Assembly (NCBI GenBank): GCA_031292175.1
Contig: JARLHQ010000031.1
Location: 1-64,000, forward strand
Direction of reading: 5' to 3'
Length of the DNA: 64,000 nt
Source of the DNA: Humidesulfovibrio sp.
GTDB taxonomy: Bacteria > Desulfobacterota > Desulfovibrionia > Desulfovibrionales > Desulfovibrionaceae
Below, piece after piece: positions 49,768 to 58,103 of this stretch. The position numbers and the translations under genes were made by a program. The number at the start of each line of letters is the position of its first letter. Positions within the stretch are counted from its first letter, which is position 1. Below the pieces are notes generated by a model. It saw nothing but the letters and a program-made list of their open reading frames with translations, made no database searches and was not told the origin of the DNA.

Positions 49768-50745
49768 CTACTGCTCCAGACCCGGCGTCCACAGGGAATA
49801 CAGGCCCGCGTGGGGCGGCAGGAGACTGTCCAGCCCAAGGTTGATGAGGGCCGCGCGGGGATCCAGGGCCTCCGCGCCGGGCTGATAGTACGTGGCATCC
49901 GGCGCGGGCTGGCGGCGGTAGGACACCACGCGGGCGTCCGCCGGCAGCCCGGCCAGACTCGCGGCCTTGGCCACGGCGTCCTCCAGGTAGCCCACGGCAT
50001 CGATCAGCCCCAGCTCCTTAGCCTGGGCCGCAGTAAACACCCGCGCCGTGGACACGAGCTTGAGCGCCTCGGGGCCAATCTTGCGGCGTTCCCGCACCAG
50101 ATCAAAAAAACGCGCGGCCTGGGCCTTGACCATGGCCTCGGTGAGCTGCTTCTCCTCCGGGGTGGGCTCGCGGAAGGGCGAGCCCATGTCCTTGTTCGCG
50201 CCAGACTTGCTTACGTCCACGCCAACGCCGATTTTCTCCAGCAATCCGGCCACGCGCGGCTGTAGAAAGATGACGCCCACGCTGCCGGTGATGGTTGTGG
50301 GCAGCGCGACGATGTAGTCAGCGGGCAGAGAGATGTAGTACCCGCCGGACGCCGCCAGGCCCATCATGGCCACAACGACCTTGGTTCCGGTCTCGGCCTT
50401 GTAGGCCATGAGTTCGTGGTAGATGATGTCGCTGGCCGCCGTGGTGCCGCCGGGGGAGTCCACCTTGAGCAGCACGGCCTTGATGTTCTTGTCCTTGCGC
50501 GCCAGCTTGAGCTGCGCCGCGACCGCTTCCACCGTGCTTGGCCGGGTGCGCAGCAAACCCTCCTTGCTGTGCTCGCTGATGAGCCCGTCCACGCTCAACA
50601 GCAGGATCTTCCCGCTGCCGGAGCCGGAAAGGGTCTGCTCCTTGTAGGGCGTGCTGGCGTTGCCAAATACGCTGAAACTGGGCGCGCAGGCGGCGAGGCA
50701 GAGGCAAAGGACCATGAGGGCAAAAGCGGTGCGGATGCGAAGCAT
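49768..50745 (-). CDS. sppA: Signal peptide peptidase SppA, single-domain (S49)
   Basis: The 325-residue protein has a lipobox-like LCLCLAACAP, so it is a lipid-anchored or membrane-anchored periplasmic/inner-membrane serine protease. It degrades cleaved signal peptides. The nucleophile is S133 in GLAASGGYYIS and the general base is likely K185 in SKSGANKDMG. The 52-residue spacing equals that of S147 and K199 in B. subtilis SppA, supporting the single-domain form. The start ATG 50745 has a strong AGGAGG. It lies 23 bases downstream of cobS on the same strand. Confidence 0.94.
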   Translation of the reverse strand: MLRIRTAFALMVLCLCLAACAPSFSVFGNASTPYKEQTLSGSGSGKILLLSVDGLISEHSKEGLLRTRPSTVEAVAAQLKLARKDKNIKAVLLKVDSPGGTTAASDIIYHELMAYKAETGTKVVVAMMGLAASGGYYISLPADYIVALPTTITGSVGVIFLQPRVAGLLEKIGVGVDVSKSGANKDMGSPFREPTPEEKQLTEAMVKAQAARFFDLVRERRKIGPEALKLVSTARVFTAAQAKELGLIDAVGYLEDAVAKAASLAGLPADARVVSYRRQPAPDATYYQPGAEALDPRAALINLGLDSLLPPHAGLYSLWTPGLEQ

Positions 50746-50768
50746 GGAGCCTCCTGTCAGGTGAGGGC

Positions 50769-51503
50769 TCAGGGTGCGAGGGTGAGGACGAGCCCGGCCG
50801 CTGCGGCCAGTTCACCCATGATGATGGACGCGCCAAGAAAGTCACCGTTGACCCCGGCCACTGCGCGCACGAGGCGATACAGCGGCGTCAACAGAACCAG
50901 GACAGTCAGGACCGCATACAGGGCGGCCAGGGGATTCAGCCACAGCGCAGGACCAAGGGCCAGGAGCAGCGCCCAGCAGACGGCCTTGGCGTCAGCCCCG
51001 GAGAGAAACAGCCCGCCCAGGCCAGGCCGGGAATAGGCCCTGTTCACCCCGCCGAAGCAGACGCCGCAGGCGCGGCCAAAAACAAAAACCCAGGGCAGCA
51101 TCCAGGCCCGGGCGTGGCCCAGCACCTCAGCGAAGAGCGCTGTCTGCCCAAGCAGGGCCAGGACCACGGCCCCAACGCCGAAGGTGCCACAGCGGCTGTC
51201 CTTGACGATGGTCCAGAAGCGCTCCGGGCTGGTGTGCTGGGCTGCGCCGTCCATAACGTCGGACAGGCCGTCCAGATGCAGCCCCCGCGTGAAGTAGACC
51301 GAGAGAAGCACCACAGTCCAGGCCTGGACCAGCGGTCGGCCGGCAAAAAACCCGGCCAGGGCGGGGGCGCACACCGCAACGCCGATGACGAGCCCGCACA
51401 GAGGCAGATGGAACATGGCGCGCCGCATGTCCTCCTCCGCGATGACGCGGGCCGGTGCCAGGCGCGAGAGAAAACCCAGGGTGGCGAAGAAACGGCGCAG
51501 CAC
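50769..51503 (-). CDS. cobS: Adenosylcobinamide-GDP ribazoletransferase
   Basis: CobS joins adenosylcobinamide-GDP with alpha-ribazole phosphate to complete adenosylcobalamin in the inner membrane. The 244-residue protein has about six hydrophobic segments and the family motifs TRGLHLDGLSDVMDG (metal-binding acidic region) and DSRCGTFG. The start is GTG 51503, six bases past the stop of the SAM adenosyltransferase gene. No other cobalamin gene or cobalamin riboswitch is visible in the window. Confidence 0.95.
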   Translation of the reverse strand: MLRRFFATLGFLSRLAPARVIAEEDMRRAMFHLPLCGLVIGVAVCAPALAGFFAGRPLVQAWTVVLLSVYFTRGLHLDGLSDVMDGAAQHTSPERFWTIVKDSRCGTFGVGAVVLALLGQTALFAEVLGHARAWMLPWVFVFGRACGVCFGGVNRAYSRPGLGGLFLSGADAKAVCWALLLALGPALWLNPLAALYAVLTVLVLLTPLYRLVRAVAGVNGDFLGASIIMGELAAAAGLVLTLAP

Positions 51504-51509
51504 GTCCGC

Positions 51510-52334
51510 CTACTCCGTCCAGGCCAGGCGCAGGGCGTCACCACGGCGCAGCCCCAAAGCCTGCGCGGCCGAGGCCTGGTTGGACGCCAGCTCATAAAAG
51601 CCCTGGCTGCCCGCCATGAGCCCCACGGCTCCGAGAGGCAGCTCCGCATAGGTCTTCGCCATGCGCACGTCCCGGCGCTGTCCCCAAGGCATCTTGAGCG
51701 TCGTCACCGGCCGGGGCGGGGGGGAGCTTGAACGTAAGGAGAGCAGGCAATTGCCATAGCGGTCCACGTGCAGCACATGCACGTCGAGTTCATACGGCGC
51801 CTCCGGGCGGATCCTGGGCTCGGACCAGTCCGGGCGCACCAGCTCCGCGGCGTCCAGTTCGCGGCCCAACCCCTCTAAAACCTCCCCGGAGGACAGACGC
51901 GCGGCCAGGGGGGCGAATACGTCACGGCCGTGGAACGTGGCCGAGGCCTCATAACGGACCGCCGCCTCGGCGAGATCAAAGACACGCGGCCGCGCCAAGC
52001 CGGGCGTGGTCAAAAGCAGGCCGAGCAGACCGTTGTCCGGGGCCAGGAAGTCCTGCCCGCCCTTGGGCGTTGGCAGATGCACGCCCACGATGCGCCGGGT
52101 GGAGCCCACACCGGGATCCACCACACAGACGAAAACCGCGGTGGACGGAAAATGCGGGGCGCTGGCCGCCAAAAAAAACGCCGCCTGGGAGACGGCGAAG
52201 GGCTCCACGCTGTGGGAGATGTCGAGCAGGCTCGCGCCGGGCGCCTGCCGGGCCAAGGCGGCACGCAGCTGTCCGGCATATGGGTCGGCGAGGCCGAAGT
52301 CGGTCAAAAGGGCCAGGGGACGCATCTGCTTCAT
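51510..52334 (-). CDS. S-adenosyl-L-methionine hydroxide adenosyltransferase family protein (DUF62)
   Basis: The 274-residue cytoplasmic protein has the DUF62 family motifs LLTDFGLADPYAGQLRAAL, CVVDPGVGSTRR, LAPDNGLLG and TFHGRDVFAP. Characterised relatives hydrolyse S-adenosylmethionine to adenosine and methionine, and the halide enzymes of this fold make 5-halo-5-deoxyadenosine. The presence of DFG and DPGVGS suits the hydroxide form. The start ATG 52334 overlaps the stop of the YitT gene by one base (TAATG on the minus strand), so translation is coupled. The context with cobS is a neighbour relationship only. Confidence 0.92.
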   Translation of the reverse strand: MKQMRPLALLTDFGLADPYAGQLRAALARQAPGASLLDISHSVEPFAVSQAAFFLAASAPHFPSTAVFVCVVDPGVGSTRRIVGVHLPTPKGGQDFLAPDNGLLGLLLTTPGLARPRVFDLAEAAVRYEASATFHGRDVFAPLAARLSSGEVLEGLGRELDAAELVRPDWSEPRIRPEAPYELDVHVLHVDRYGNCLLSLRSSSPPPRPVTTLKMPWGQRRDVRMAKTYAELPLGAVGLMAGSQGFYELASNQASAAQALGLRRGDALRLAWTE

Positions 52335-53221
52335 TAGTAGGCCTTCCTCTCCGAAAAACCCTGCCCCTGGACGTTGAAGCCCGATCCGGTGATGAGGAAC
52401 GCGCCGGGGTCGATTTCGTACACCAATTCCTCCAGCCGCTTCAGCTCAATGTTGTTCAGCATGGTCAGCACCACCTGCCGGGGCTCGCCGCTCCAGCCTC
52501 CGCGCGCCTCAAGCAGCGTGGCCCCGCGCCCCAGGCGGTGCAGCACCGCCTGCACGATGGCCTCCGGCTGAGACGAGATGACAAGGGCCATGCGCCGTTC
52601 GCTGAACATGGACAGGCACGCGTCCGTCACCCAGCCCACCAGGAAATTCATGGCCACGGAGTAGAGAACGATCTCCAACTTGAGCATGGCGAAACCCACG
52701 GCGAACACCAGCAGGTTGAACAAAAACTCAAAGCGGCCAATGGGAATGCCCAGGCGCTCACGGGTGACCACGGCCAGGATGTCCGCGCCGCCTGTGGAGC
52801 CCATGGACCGGAGCGCCACGCCGATGCCCGCGCCCAGGGTCACGCCGCAGGCAATGACCGCAAGCCAGGGGTCGGCCACGGGCAAAACGTAGGTGATCTG
52901 CCCGATGAGCACGCTGGTGGCGGCCATGCCATAGAGGCTGTAAAGCACGAAGCGGCGGCTCACCATGCGCAGGCCCAGCAGCATGATGGGCACGTTGAGT
53001 GCGAAGTACCACGTCCCCGTGTCGAGTTTGGGAAAGATGTAGTAGCCAAGCAGCGCCAAGCCGGAGACTCCGCCCGTGAGCAGCCCGTGGGGCGCGGCCA
53101 CGCTCTTGATGGCGAAGGCGACGAAAAACGACCCCACGGTGAGCAGGAACAGGTTCCAGGGCACCGTGAAGGCGTAGCGGCGCAGATTGCGGCGCAAAGT
53201 GGTTGTGGCGGCGGGCGTCAT
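52334..53221 (-). CDS. YitT-family membrane protein (DUF161 plus DUF2179)
   Basis: The 295-residue protein has about five membrane segments in the first 200 residues (FLLTVGSFFVAFAIKSVAAP, then TGGVSGLALLGYY) and a soluble C-terminal DUF2179 domain that contains FSERRMALVISSQPEAI and LNNIELKRLEELVYEID. The repeated GGxSGLALL pattern is the family mark. Function is unknown; DUF2179 may sense a ligand. The gene overlaps the next one by one base, forming an operon with the SAM enzyme, cobS and sppA. Confidence 0.92.
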   Translation of the reverse strand: MTPAATTTLRRNLRRYAFTVPWNLFLLTVGSFFVAFAIKSVAAPHGLLTGGVSGLALLGYYIFPKLDTGTWYFALNVPIMLLGLRMVSRRFVLYSLYGMAATSVLIGQITYVLPVADPWLAVIACGVTLGAGIGVALRSMGSTGGADILAVVTRERLGIPIGRFEFLFNLLVFAVGFAMLKLEIVLYSVAMNFLVGWVTDACLSMFSERRMALVISSQPEAIVQAVLHRLGRGATLLEARGGWSGEPRQVVLTMLNNIELKRLEELVYEIDPGAFLITGSGFNVQGQGFSERKAY

Positions 53222-53373
53222 GGGAAATACCTGGGGGTGAGCCTACAGGATTCCAGCGCGCAGGGAAAGAGCCGGGCGCAAACCTCCCCCCGGCGCGCGG
53301 ACGACCTCCACGCGCCCTAAAGAAGCAGAGGAAGGACGGTGCGCCACCTCTTCCGGCCCGCGGCACGCCCCCG

Positions 53374-53757
53374 CTACACGCGCAGCAGTCCCGAAACGCT
53401 CAGGCACTCCGCGTGGTAGGCGCAGTCTCCCTGATCGCAGAAGCCCTGCTCCGCCCGGCCGAAGCAGTCAAAATGCCCTGCGCTCCGCTGAGCCAATCGC
53501 ACGGATTCCACGCGAGCCAACATGGCCTCACGGCTGCTCTGCCGCTTCGCCGGAAGCTTGGCCGGAGCCTTTGTGGCCACGACTCCGGCGGTCTTCTTGG
53601 CCGGAGCAGACGCCGCGGTTTTCTTGGCCATAGCAGGCGCGATGGTCTTCTTGGCCGCAGCAGGCGCGGCGGTTTTGGACGCCTGCGCGGGTTTCTTCGC
53701 CTTGGAGGATGTGGAAGCTGTGGTCTTTTTGCCGCTGGTGCTTATGCTTGTGCCCAT
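53374..53757 (-). CDS. Histone-H1-like Lys/Ala/Pro-rich protein with C-terminal Cys cluster
   Basis: The 127-residue protein has an N-terminal tail of about 75 residues with repeated AKK(T) units (KKTIAPAMAKKTAASAPAKK), like bacterial H1-type nucleic-acid-binding tails. The C-terminal 45 residues contain CFGRAEQGFCDQGDCAYHAEC, four cysteines in a C-x8-C-x4-C-x5-C spacing that could hold zinc or an iron-sulfur cluster. I do not know a family with this pairing. AGGAG lies about ten bases before ATG 53757. It is a monocistronic gene upstream of the divergent purD. A DNA- or RNA-binding function is inferred from the tail only. Confidence 0.72.
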   Translation of the reverse strand: MGTSISTSGKKTTASTSSKAKKPAQASKTAAPAAAKKTIAPAMAKKTAASAPAKKTAGVVATKAPAKLPAKRQSSREAMLARVESVRLAQRSAGHFDCFGRAEQGFCDQGDCAYHAECLSVSGLLRV

Positions 53758-53888
53758 GGTTTCCCAACTCCTGATTGTCTGACCCTAGTTACTTTTCGAT
53801 ACAACACTACCCCATTATTCACGAGACGCAAGCCTGTTCTGTAAAAAACACGTTACAGATGCGCTCCGGATGCACAAACCGCCCCGCC

Positions 53889-53917
53889 TTGCCAAAACGG
53901 CCCGTTTTCACTATCGC
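53889..53917 (+). promoter_or_regulatory. Candidate purD promoter with 15-bp palindrome in spacer
   Basis: TTGCCA (53889-53894) and TATCGC (53912-53917) are 17 bases apart, 35 bases before ATG 53952. The spacer holds the palindrome AAAACGG-C-CCGTTTT (53894-53908), well placed for a repressor. Its similarity to a purine-repressor operator is slight. Confidence 0.4.
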
Positions 53918-53951
53918 TGACGTACGAAAACGCAAAGTGGAGTAAGCCTGC

Positions 53952-55229
53952 ATGAATGTGCTCGTCATCGGCTCCGGCGGCAGGGAACACGCCCTGTGCT
54001 GGAAACTTTCGCAAAATCCCACGGTGGACCAGATCCTTGCCGTACCTGGCAATGGCGGCACGAGCGAGGTCGCTCGGAACATCCCGCTTAAGGACGACGA
54101 CATTGAGGGTCTGGTGGCCCTGGCCAAGGCCGAGAAGGTCGGGCTGGTCGTCGTCGGGCCAGAGGCCCCGCTGGTCAAGGGCATTGCCGACGCCTGCGCG
54201 CATGCGGGCATCCCCTGCTTCGGGCCGGACGCTTTCGCCGCGCAGCTTGAGGGAAGCAAGGCCTTCGCCAAGACCATCATGCGCGAGGCGGGCGTAGCCA
54301 CGGCCGCGTTCGAGGTCTTTGACGACGCCGACGCCGCTAAATCCTACATCAAAAACCACGGCGCGCCGCTGGTGGTCAAGGCCGATGGTCTGGCCGCGGG
54401 CAAGGGCGTGGTGGTGGCCAAAACCGTGGACGAGGCCCTGGAGGCCATCGACGACATGATGGTCAAGCGCAGCTTCGGCGCAGCCGGGGCCAAGGTCGTG
54501 GTGGAGGACGCGCTCACCGGTGAGGAGGCTTCGTTCCTGGCCTTCTGCGACGGCGAAAACTTCGCGCTTCTGCCCTCGGCCCAGGACCACAAGGCCGCGC
54601 ATGAGGGCGACACCGGCCCCAACACCGGCGGCATGGGTGCATACAGCCCGGCTCCGGTGCTGCCGCAGGAGCAGTACGCCGCAACGGCCGAGCTCTGCAT
54701 CCGGCCCATCCTGAGACGCCTGGCCGAGCTGGGCCATCCCTTCAAAGGCGTGCTCTACGCCGGGCTCATGTTCACAGAAAACGGCCCCTTGGTGCTGGAA
54801 TACAACGTACGCTTCGGCGATCCCGAGTGCCAGCCTCTCTTGATGCGCCTGGACGCGGACCTGCTGGAGATCCTTTTCGCCTGCGCCGAGGGCCGGCTTA
54901 CGCCCGACATGGTGCGCGTGCGGCCGGAGACGGCGCTCTGCGTGGTCATCGCCGCGCCGGGTTATCCCGGCGCCTACCCCAAGGGCATGGAGATCTCCGG
55001 CCTGGCCGAGGCCGATGCCCTGCCCGGTGTGAAGGTGTTCCAGGCGGGCACCGCCGCCAAGGATGACAAGACCTTCACCAGCGGCGGACGGGTGCTCGGC
55101 GTCACGGCCTTGGGGCTCACCCTGGCCGAGGCCAAGGCCCGGGCCTATGAGGCCGTGGCCAAGGTCCACTTCGAGGGCTGTTATTTCCGCCGCGACATCG
55201 GCGACAAGGGCATCGCCCGTAGCAAGTAG
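53952..55229 (+). CDS. purD: Phosphoribosylamine-glycine ligase
   Basis: PurD ligates glycine to 5-phosphoribosylamine with ATP, in purine synthesis. The 425-residue protein has the standard order: MNVLVIGSGGREHALCWKL at the N-terminus, GPEAPLVKGIAD, the ATP-grasp segment VVKADGLAAGKGVVVAKT, and GGMGAYSPAPVL plus YNVRFGDPECQPLL in the active site. The start ATG 53952 has GGAG nine bases upstream. purE follows nine bases downstream. Confidence 0.97.
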   Translation: MNVLVIGSGGREHALCWKLSQNPTVDQILAVPGNGGTSEVARNIPLKDDDIEGLVALAKAEKVGLVVVGPEAPLVKGIADACAHAGIPCFGPDAFAAQLEGSKAFAKTIMREAGVATAAFEVFDDADAAKSYIKNHGAPLVVKADGLAAGKGVVVAKTVDEALEAIDDMMVKRSFGAAGAKVVVEDALTGEEASFLAFCDGENFALLPSAQDHKAAHEGDTGPNTGGMGAYSPAPVLPQEQYAATAELCIRPILRRLAELGHPFKGVLYAGLMFTENGPLVLEYNVRFGDPECQPLLMRLDADLLEILFACAEGRLTPDMVRVRPETALCVVIAAPGYPGAYPKGMEISGLAEADALPGVKVFQAGTAAKDDKTFTSGGRVLGVTALGLTLAEAKARAYEAVAKVHFEGCYFRRDIGDKGIARSK

Positions 55230-55238
55230 GAGAACGTC

Positions 55239-55763
<525 letters not shown>

Positions 55764-55774
55764 CGGTACCCGCC

Positions 55775-56776
55775 ATGTGCGCACAGCCGCTCACAGACGA
55801 CAAGGGACGCACGGTCAGCTACCTGCGGCTTTCCGTCACGGACCGCTGCAATCTGCGCTGTCTGTATTGCGACAGGCGCATGAGCACGCGGCTCACGCAC
55901 TTCGACGTGCTGCGCTACGAGGAGATGCTCGGGCTCATTGGCCTGGCCGCGAACCTGGGTATCCGCAAGGTGCGTCTGACCGGTGGTGAACCCTTCGCCC
56001 GCAAAGATTTCATGGAGTTCGTGGAGCGGGTGCGCGCGCGCTTTCCGCGCTTAAGCCTCCGGCTCACCACCAACGGCACCCTGCTCGCGCCCAATGCCCA
56101 GCGCCTGGCGGACGCCGGGGTGGACCGCGTGAACATCTCGCTTGATACCCTTGATCCGGCCACCTTCGCCCGCATCACCGGCCAGGACCTGTACGCCGAG
56201 GTGCGCCGGGGCATCGACGCCTGCCTGAACGCCGGTCTGCGCATCAAGATCAACGCCGTGGCCCTGCGCGGCGTCAACGACCGGGAACTGCCCGGCTTCC
56301 TCGACCTCGCGCGCACGTTGCCCGTGGACGTGCGCTTCATTGAGTACATGCCCATGGGCGGTGCGGACTGGAAACCGGAGCAGGTCTGGAACGCGGCGGA
56401 TATCCTGGCCGAGGCCAAGGCCCTGACGCCCCTGACTCTCCTGCCGCGCGACGACGCCGACGCCGGTCCGGCCCAAATGTATGCCATTGAGGGCGGCAAG
56501 GGACGCTTCGGGCTCATCACCCCGCTCTCCAACCATTTCTGCGCCACATGCAACCGCCTGCGCATCACCAGCGGCGGCCTGCTGCGCACCTGCCTGTTCA
56601 ATGACCGCGTGTACCGTCTGCGCCCGGCCCTGCGCCATCCGAAGCTCGGCCTGCCGTTCGTGGAACGCATCGTGAAACTGGCCCTGCGCCAAAAACCCAT
56701 CGGCGCGGAGCTTTTGGCCGCCCGGCGCGCGGGCCAGGGCGTCTCGGCCACATCCATGTCCGCCATCGGCGGCTAA
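55775..56776 (+). CDS. moaA: GTP 3',8-cyclase (molybdopterin synthesis)
   Basis: MoaA rearranges GTP to 3',8-cyclo-GTP, the first step of molybdenum cofactor synthesis, using radical SAM chemistry. The 333-residue protein has the radical SAM cluster motif CNLRCLYC (C29, C33, C36), the TGGEPF SAM motif and the C-terminal second [4Fe-4S] site FCATCNRLRITSGGLLRTC. It ends MSAIGG, the family GG tail required for activity. ATG 55775 lies 11 bases after purE. Its location in a purine operon is unusual but the genes are independent in function. Confidence 0.96.
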   Translation: MCAQPLTDDKGRTVSYLRLSVTDRCNLRCLYCDRRMSTRLTHFDVLRYEEMLGLIGLAANLGIRKVRLTGGEPFARKDFMEFVERVRARFPRLSLRLTTNGTLLAPNAQRLADAGVDRVNISLDTLDPATFARITGQDLYAEVRRGIDACLNAGLRIKINAVALRGVNDRELPGFLDLARTLPVDVRFIEYMPMGGADWKPEQVWNAADILAEAKALTPLTLLPRDDADAGPAQMYAIEGGKGRFGLITPLSNHFCATCNRLRITSGGLLRTCLFNDRVYRLRPALRHPKLGLPFVERIVKLALRQKPIGAELLAARRAGQGVSATSMSAIGG

Positions 56777-56854
56777 TCCGCTGCCCCCCTCGCGGGGTTT
56801 AAGGGCCGACGTTTGCCTTTTCTCCTTTCCAGACGGAAAATGGAGACAACTCGG

Positions 56855-57037
56855 ATGGCCACGACGGCACACGCGCAGGACATCCAGCGCGTGGCCGAAG
56901 ACCCGCGCGTGCACTCCCAAAGTGGGCCGCGCCAGCGCGGCATGCTCGCTGACCAGCTCAAGGCTGCGCCGGAGTTCGAAGACATCGTCCGGGTGGGCGC
57001 CAGCGGGCGCACCCAGGCCGACCCGGACCAAGGCTGA
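56855..57037 (+). CDS. Putative 60-residue protein, unknown
   Basis: A short frame (MATTAHAQDIQRVAEDPRV) has GGAG nine bases before its ATG and the GC-rich codon bias of neighbouring genes. It lies 78 bases after moaA on the same strand. There is no signal peptide or motif. An ATG at 56840 would add five residues. It could be a chance frame; I give it moderate weight. Confidence 0.45.
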   Translation: MATTAHAQDIQRVAEDPRVHSQSGPRQRGMLADQLKAAPEFEDIVRVGASGRTQADPDQG

Positions 57038-57051
57038 CCGCCCGCAACGTT

Positions 57052-57312
57052 CTAGTTCGGCGCGCCCGCCTTCTGCGCCCTGCCCGCCTGCGACTTTCGC
57101 AGACGGACCACCTGGGTGCTGAAACTGTGCTGGCCGGGCTGGCACGCCGGACATCCCTCCGAGACGATCATGCACTTCTCGTCCAATGTTGTGGCGTCTA
57201 TGCCCGCCCAGGCAAGAATCCGCGTCGTATCTCCAGGGCTCCAAAGCACAGGCTGTCCACACTTGGCGCATTCCACATACAAGAGTTCCGGGTCGAATCT
57301 ATTGCTGGCCAT
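57052..57312 (-). CDS. Small CxxC-type putative zinc-binding protein
   Basis: The 86-residue protein has a CAKCGQPVLW pair at the N-terminus and EGCPACQPGQH later, with a third cysteine in KCMIVSEG. The two CxxC pairs suggest zinc or iron binding. The sequence between them (TTRILAWAGIDATTLDE) is helical. The start ATG 57312 has AAGGAG at nine bases; ATG 57345 is a reasonable alternative and would add 11 residues (MAGKSSKEKPE). Function is unknown. It is divergent from the MucR-type gene, with an inverted repeat in between. Confidence 0.7.
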   Translation of the reverse strand: MASNRFDPELLYVECAKCGQPVLWSPGDTTRILAWAGIDATTLDEKCMIVSEGCPACQPGQHSFSTQVVRLRKSQAGRAQKAGAPN

Positions 57313-57439
57313 TTCCGGTTTCTCCTTGCTGCTTTTGCCTGCCATGAGCGCTCCGAGCCATCCGGGCGCGGGAACGAGGGCCTGTGCCCACTTTTCACAA
57401 GATAATCCTCTTGGCGCAAAGCGCAACCCCCGCCACAAG

Positions 57440-57473
57440 TACCGATTCTCATCTTAAGTTCCAAGAATCGGTA
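57440..57473. repeat. 10-bp perfect inverted repeat in MucR/CxxC divergent spacer
   Basis: TACCGATTCT (57440-57449) and AGAATCGGTA (57464-57473) flank a 14-base loop that contains CTTAAG. The repeat lies about 128 bases upstream of the CxxC gene start (57312) and 166 bases upstream of the MucR gene. It is too far from a stop codon for a normal terminator, so an operator or an RNA hairpin is possible. Confidence 0.55.
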
Positions 57474-57638
57474 GACCCACCACAAGATTCTACGTAATAT
57501 TTCGTGTATATTTTCCCCTGTTCTTTCTTTACTTCCATCACCCCCTCCAGTACTTTCATGCCCTAGTGCTGTTTTGTGGTCGCCAATTCGCTGCACCATG
57601 CGTCAAGACGAACGACAACCCCCTTTGAGGAGAACGCG

Positions 57639-58034
57639 ATGGATGATTTTCTGAAGGAAGCCCTGGACATCGTTAAGGCCCAGGCCACTGTTCGGACCAT
57701 GACGGAGGACGAGATTCTGTCCATGGTCCGCAGTCTGTGCAACGGCATCCGTTCCATCGGCGAGGCGACGGCTGTGGAGGAGGATGTCGTGGCTGTGCCC
57801 ACCACGGACCCGAAGAAGGCCGTGCGCGAAAAAAGCATCATCTGCCTGGAGTCTGGCAAGACGTTCAAAGTACTCACCAAACGCCATCTGGCGAAGTACG
57901 GGCTAACCCCGGATGAATATCGCGAAAAATGGGGCTACCCCAAGAAGATGCCCTTGGTTTGTAAGGAATTGCAGCGCCAGCGCCGCAAGAAGATGAAGGA
58001 CATGAAGCTGTGGGAGCGCCGGATTAAGAAGTAG
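57639..58034 (+). CDS. MucR/Ros-family zinc-finger transcriptional regulator
   Basis: The 131-residue protein is a MucR/Ros regulator, with a DNA-binding zinc finger of the alphaproteobacterial type. The C-terminal half shows SIICLESGKTFKVLTKRHL, then LTPDEYREKWGYPKKMPL, the conserved family segment. The N-terminal half (MDDFLKEALDIVKAQATV) is a helical oligomerisation region. MucR proteins silence AT-rich promoters of virulence and exopolysaccharide genes in relatives. The start ATG 57639 has GAGGAG at the optimal distance; the frame to 57576 is not needed. A bidirectional terminator follows, shared with pstA. Confidence 0.92.
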   Translation: MDDFLKEALDIVKAQATVRTMTEDEILSMVRSLCNGIRSIGEATAVEEDVVAVPTTDPKKAVREKSIICLESGKTFKVLTKRHLAKYGLTPDEYREKWGYPKKMPLVCKELQRQRRKKMKDMKLWERRIKK

Positions 58035-58054
58035 CGCCTTCCTGAAGGATGCGA

Positions 58055-58080
58055 AAAGGGGGCCCCTAGAGGCCCCCTTT
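58055..58080. terminator. Bidirectional terminator between the MucR gene and pstA
   Basis: AAAGGGGGCC (58055-58064) pairs with GGCCCCCTTT (58071-58080) around CCTAGA. A CCTTTT follows on the plus strand and TTTT on the minus strand. It ends both convergent genes. Confidence 0.8.
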
Positions 58081-58103
58081 CCTTTTGATGCAAGGAATCT
58101 GGC

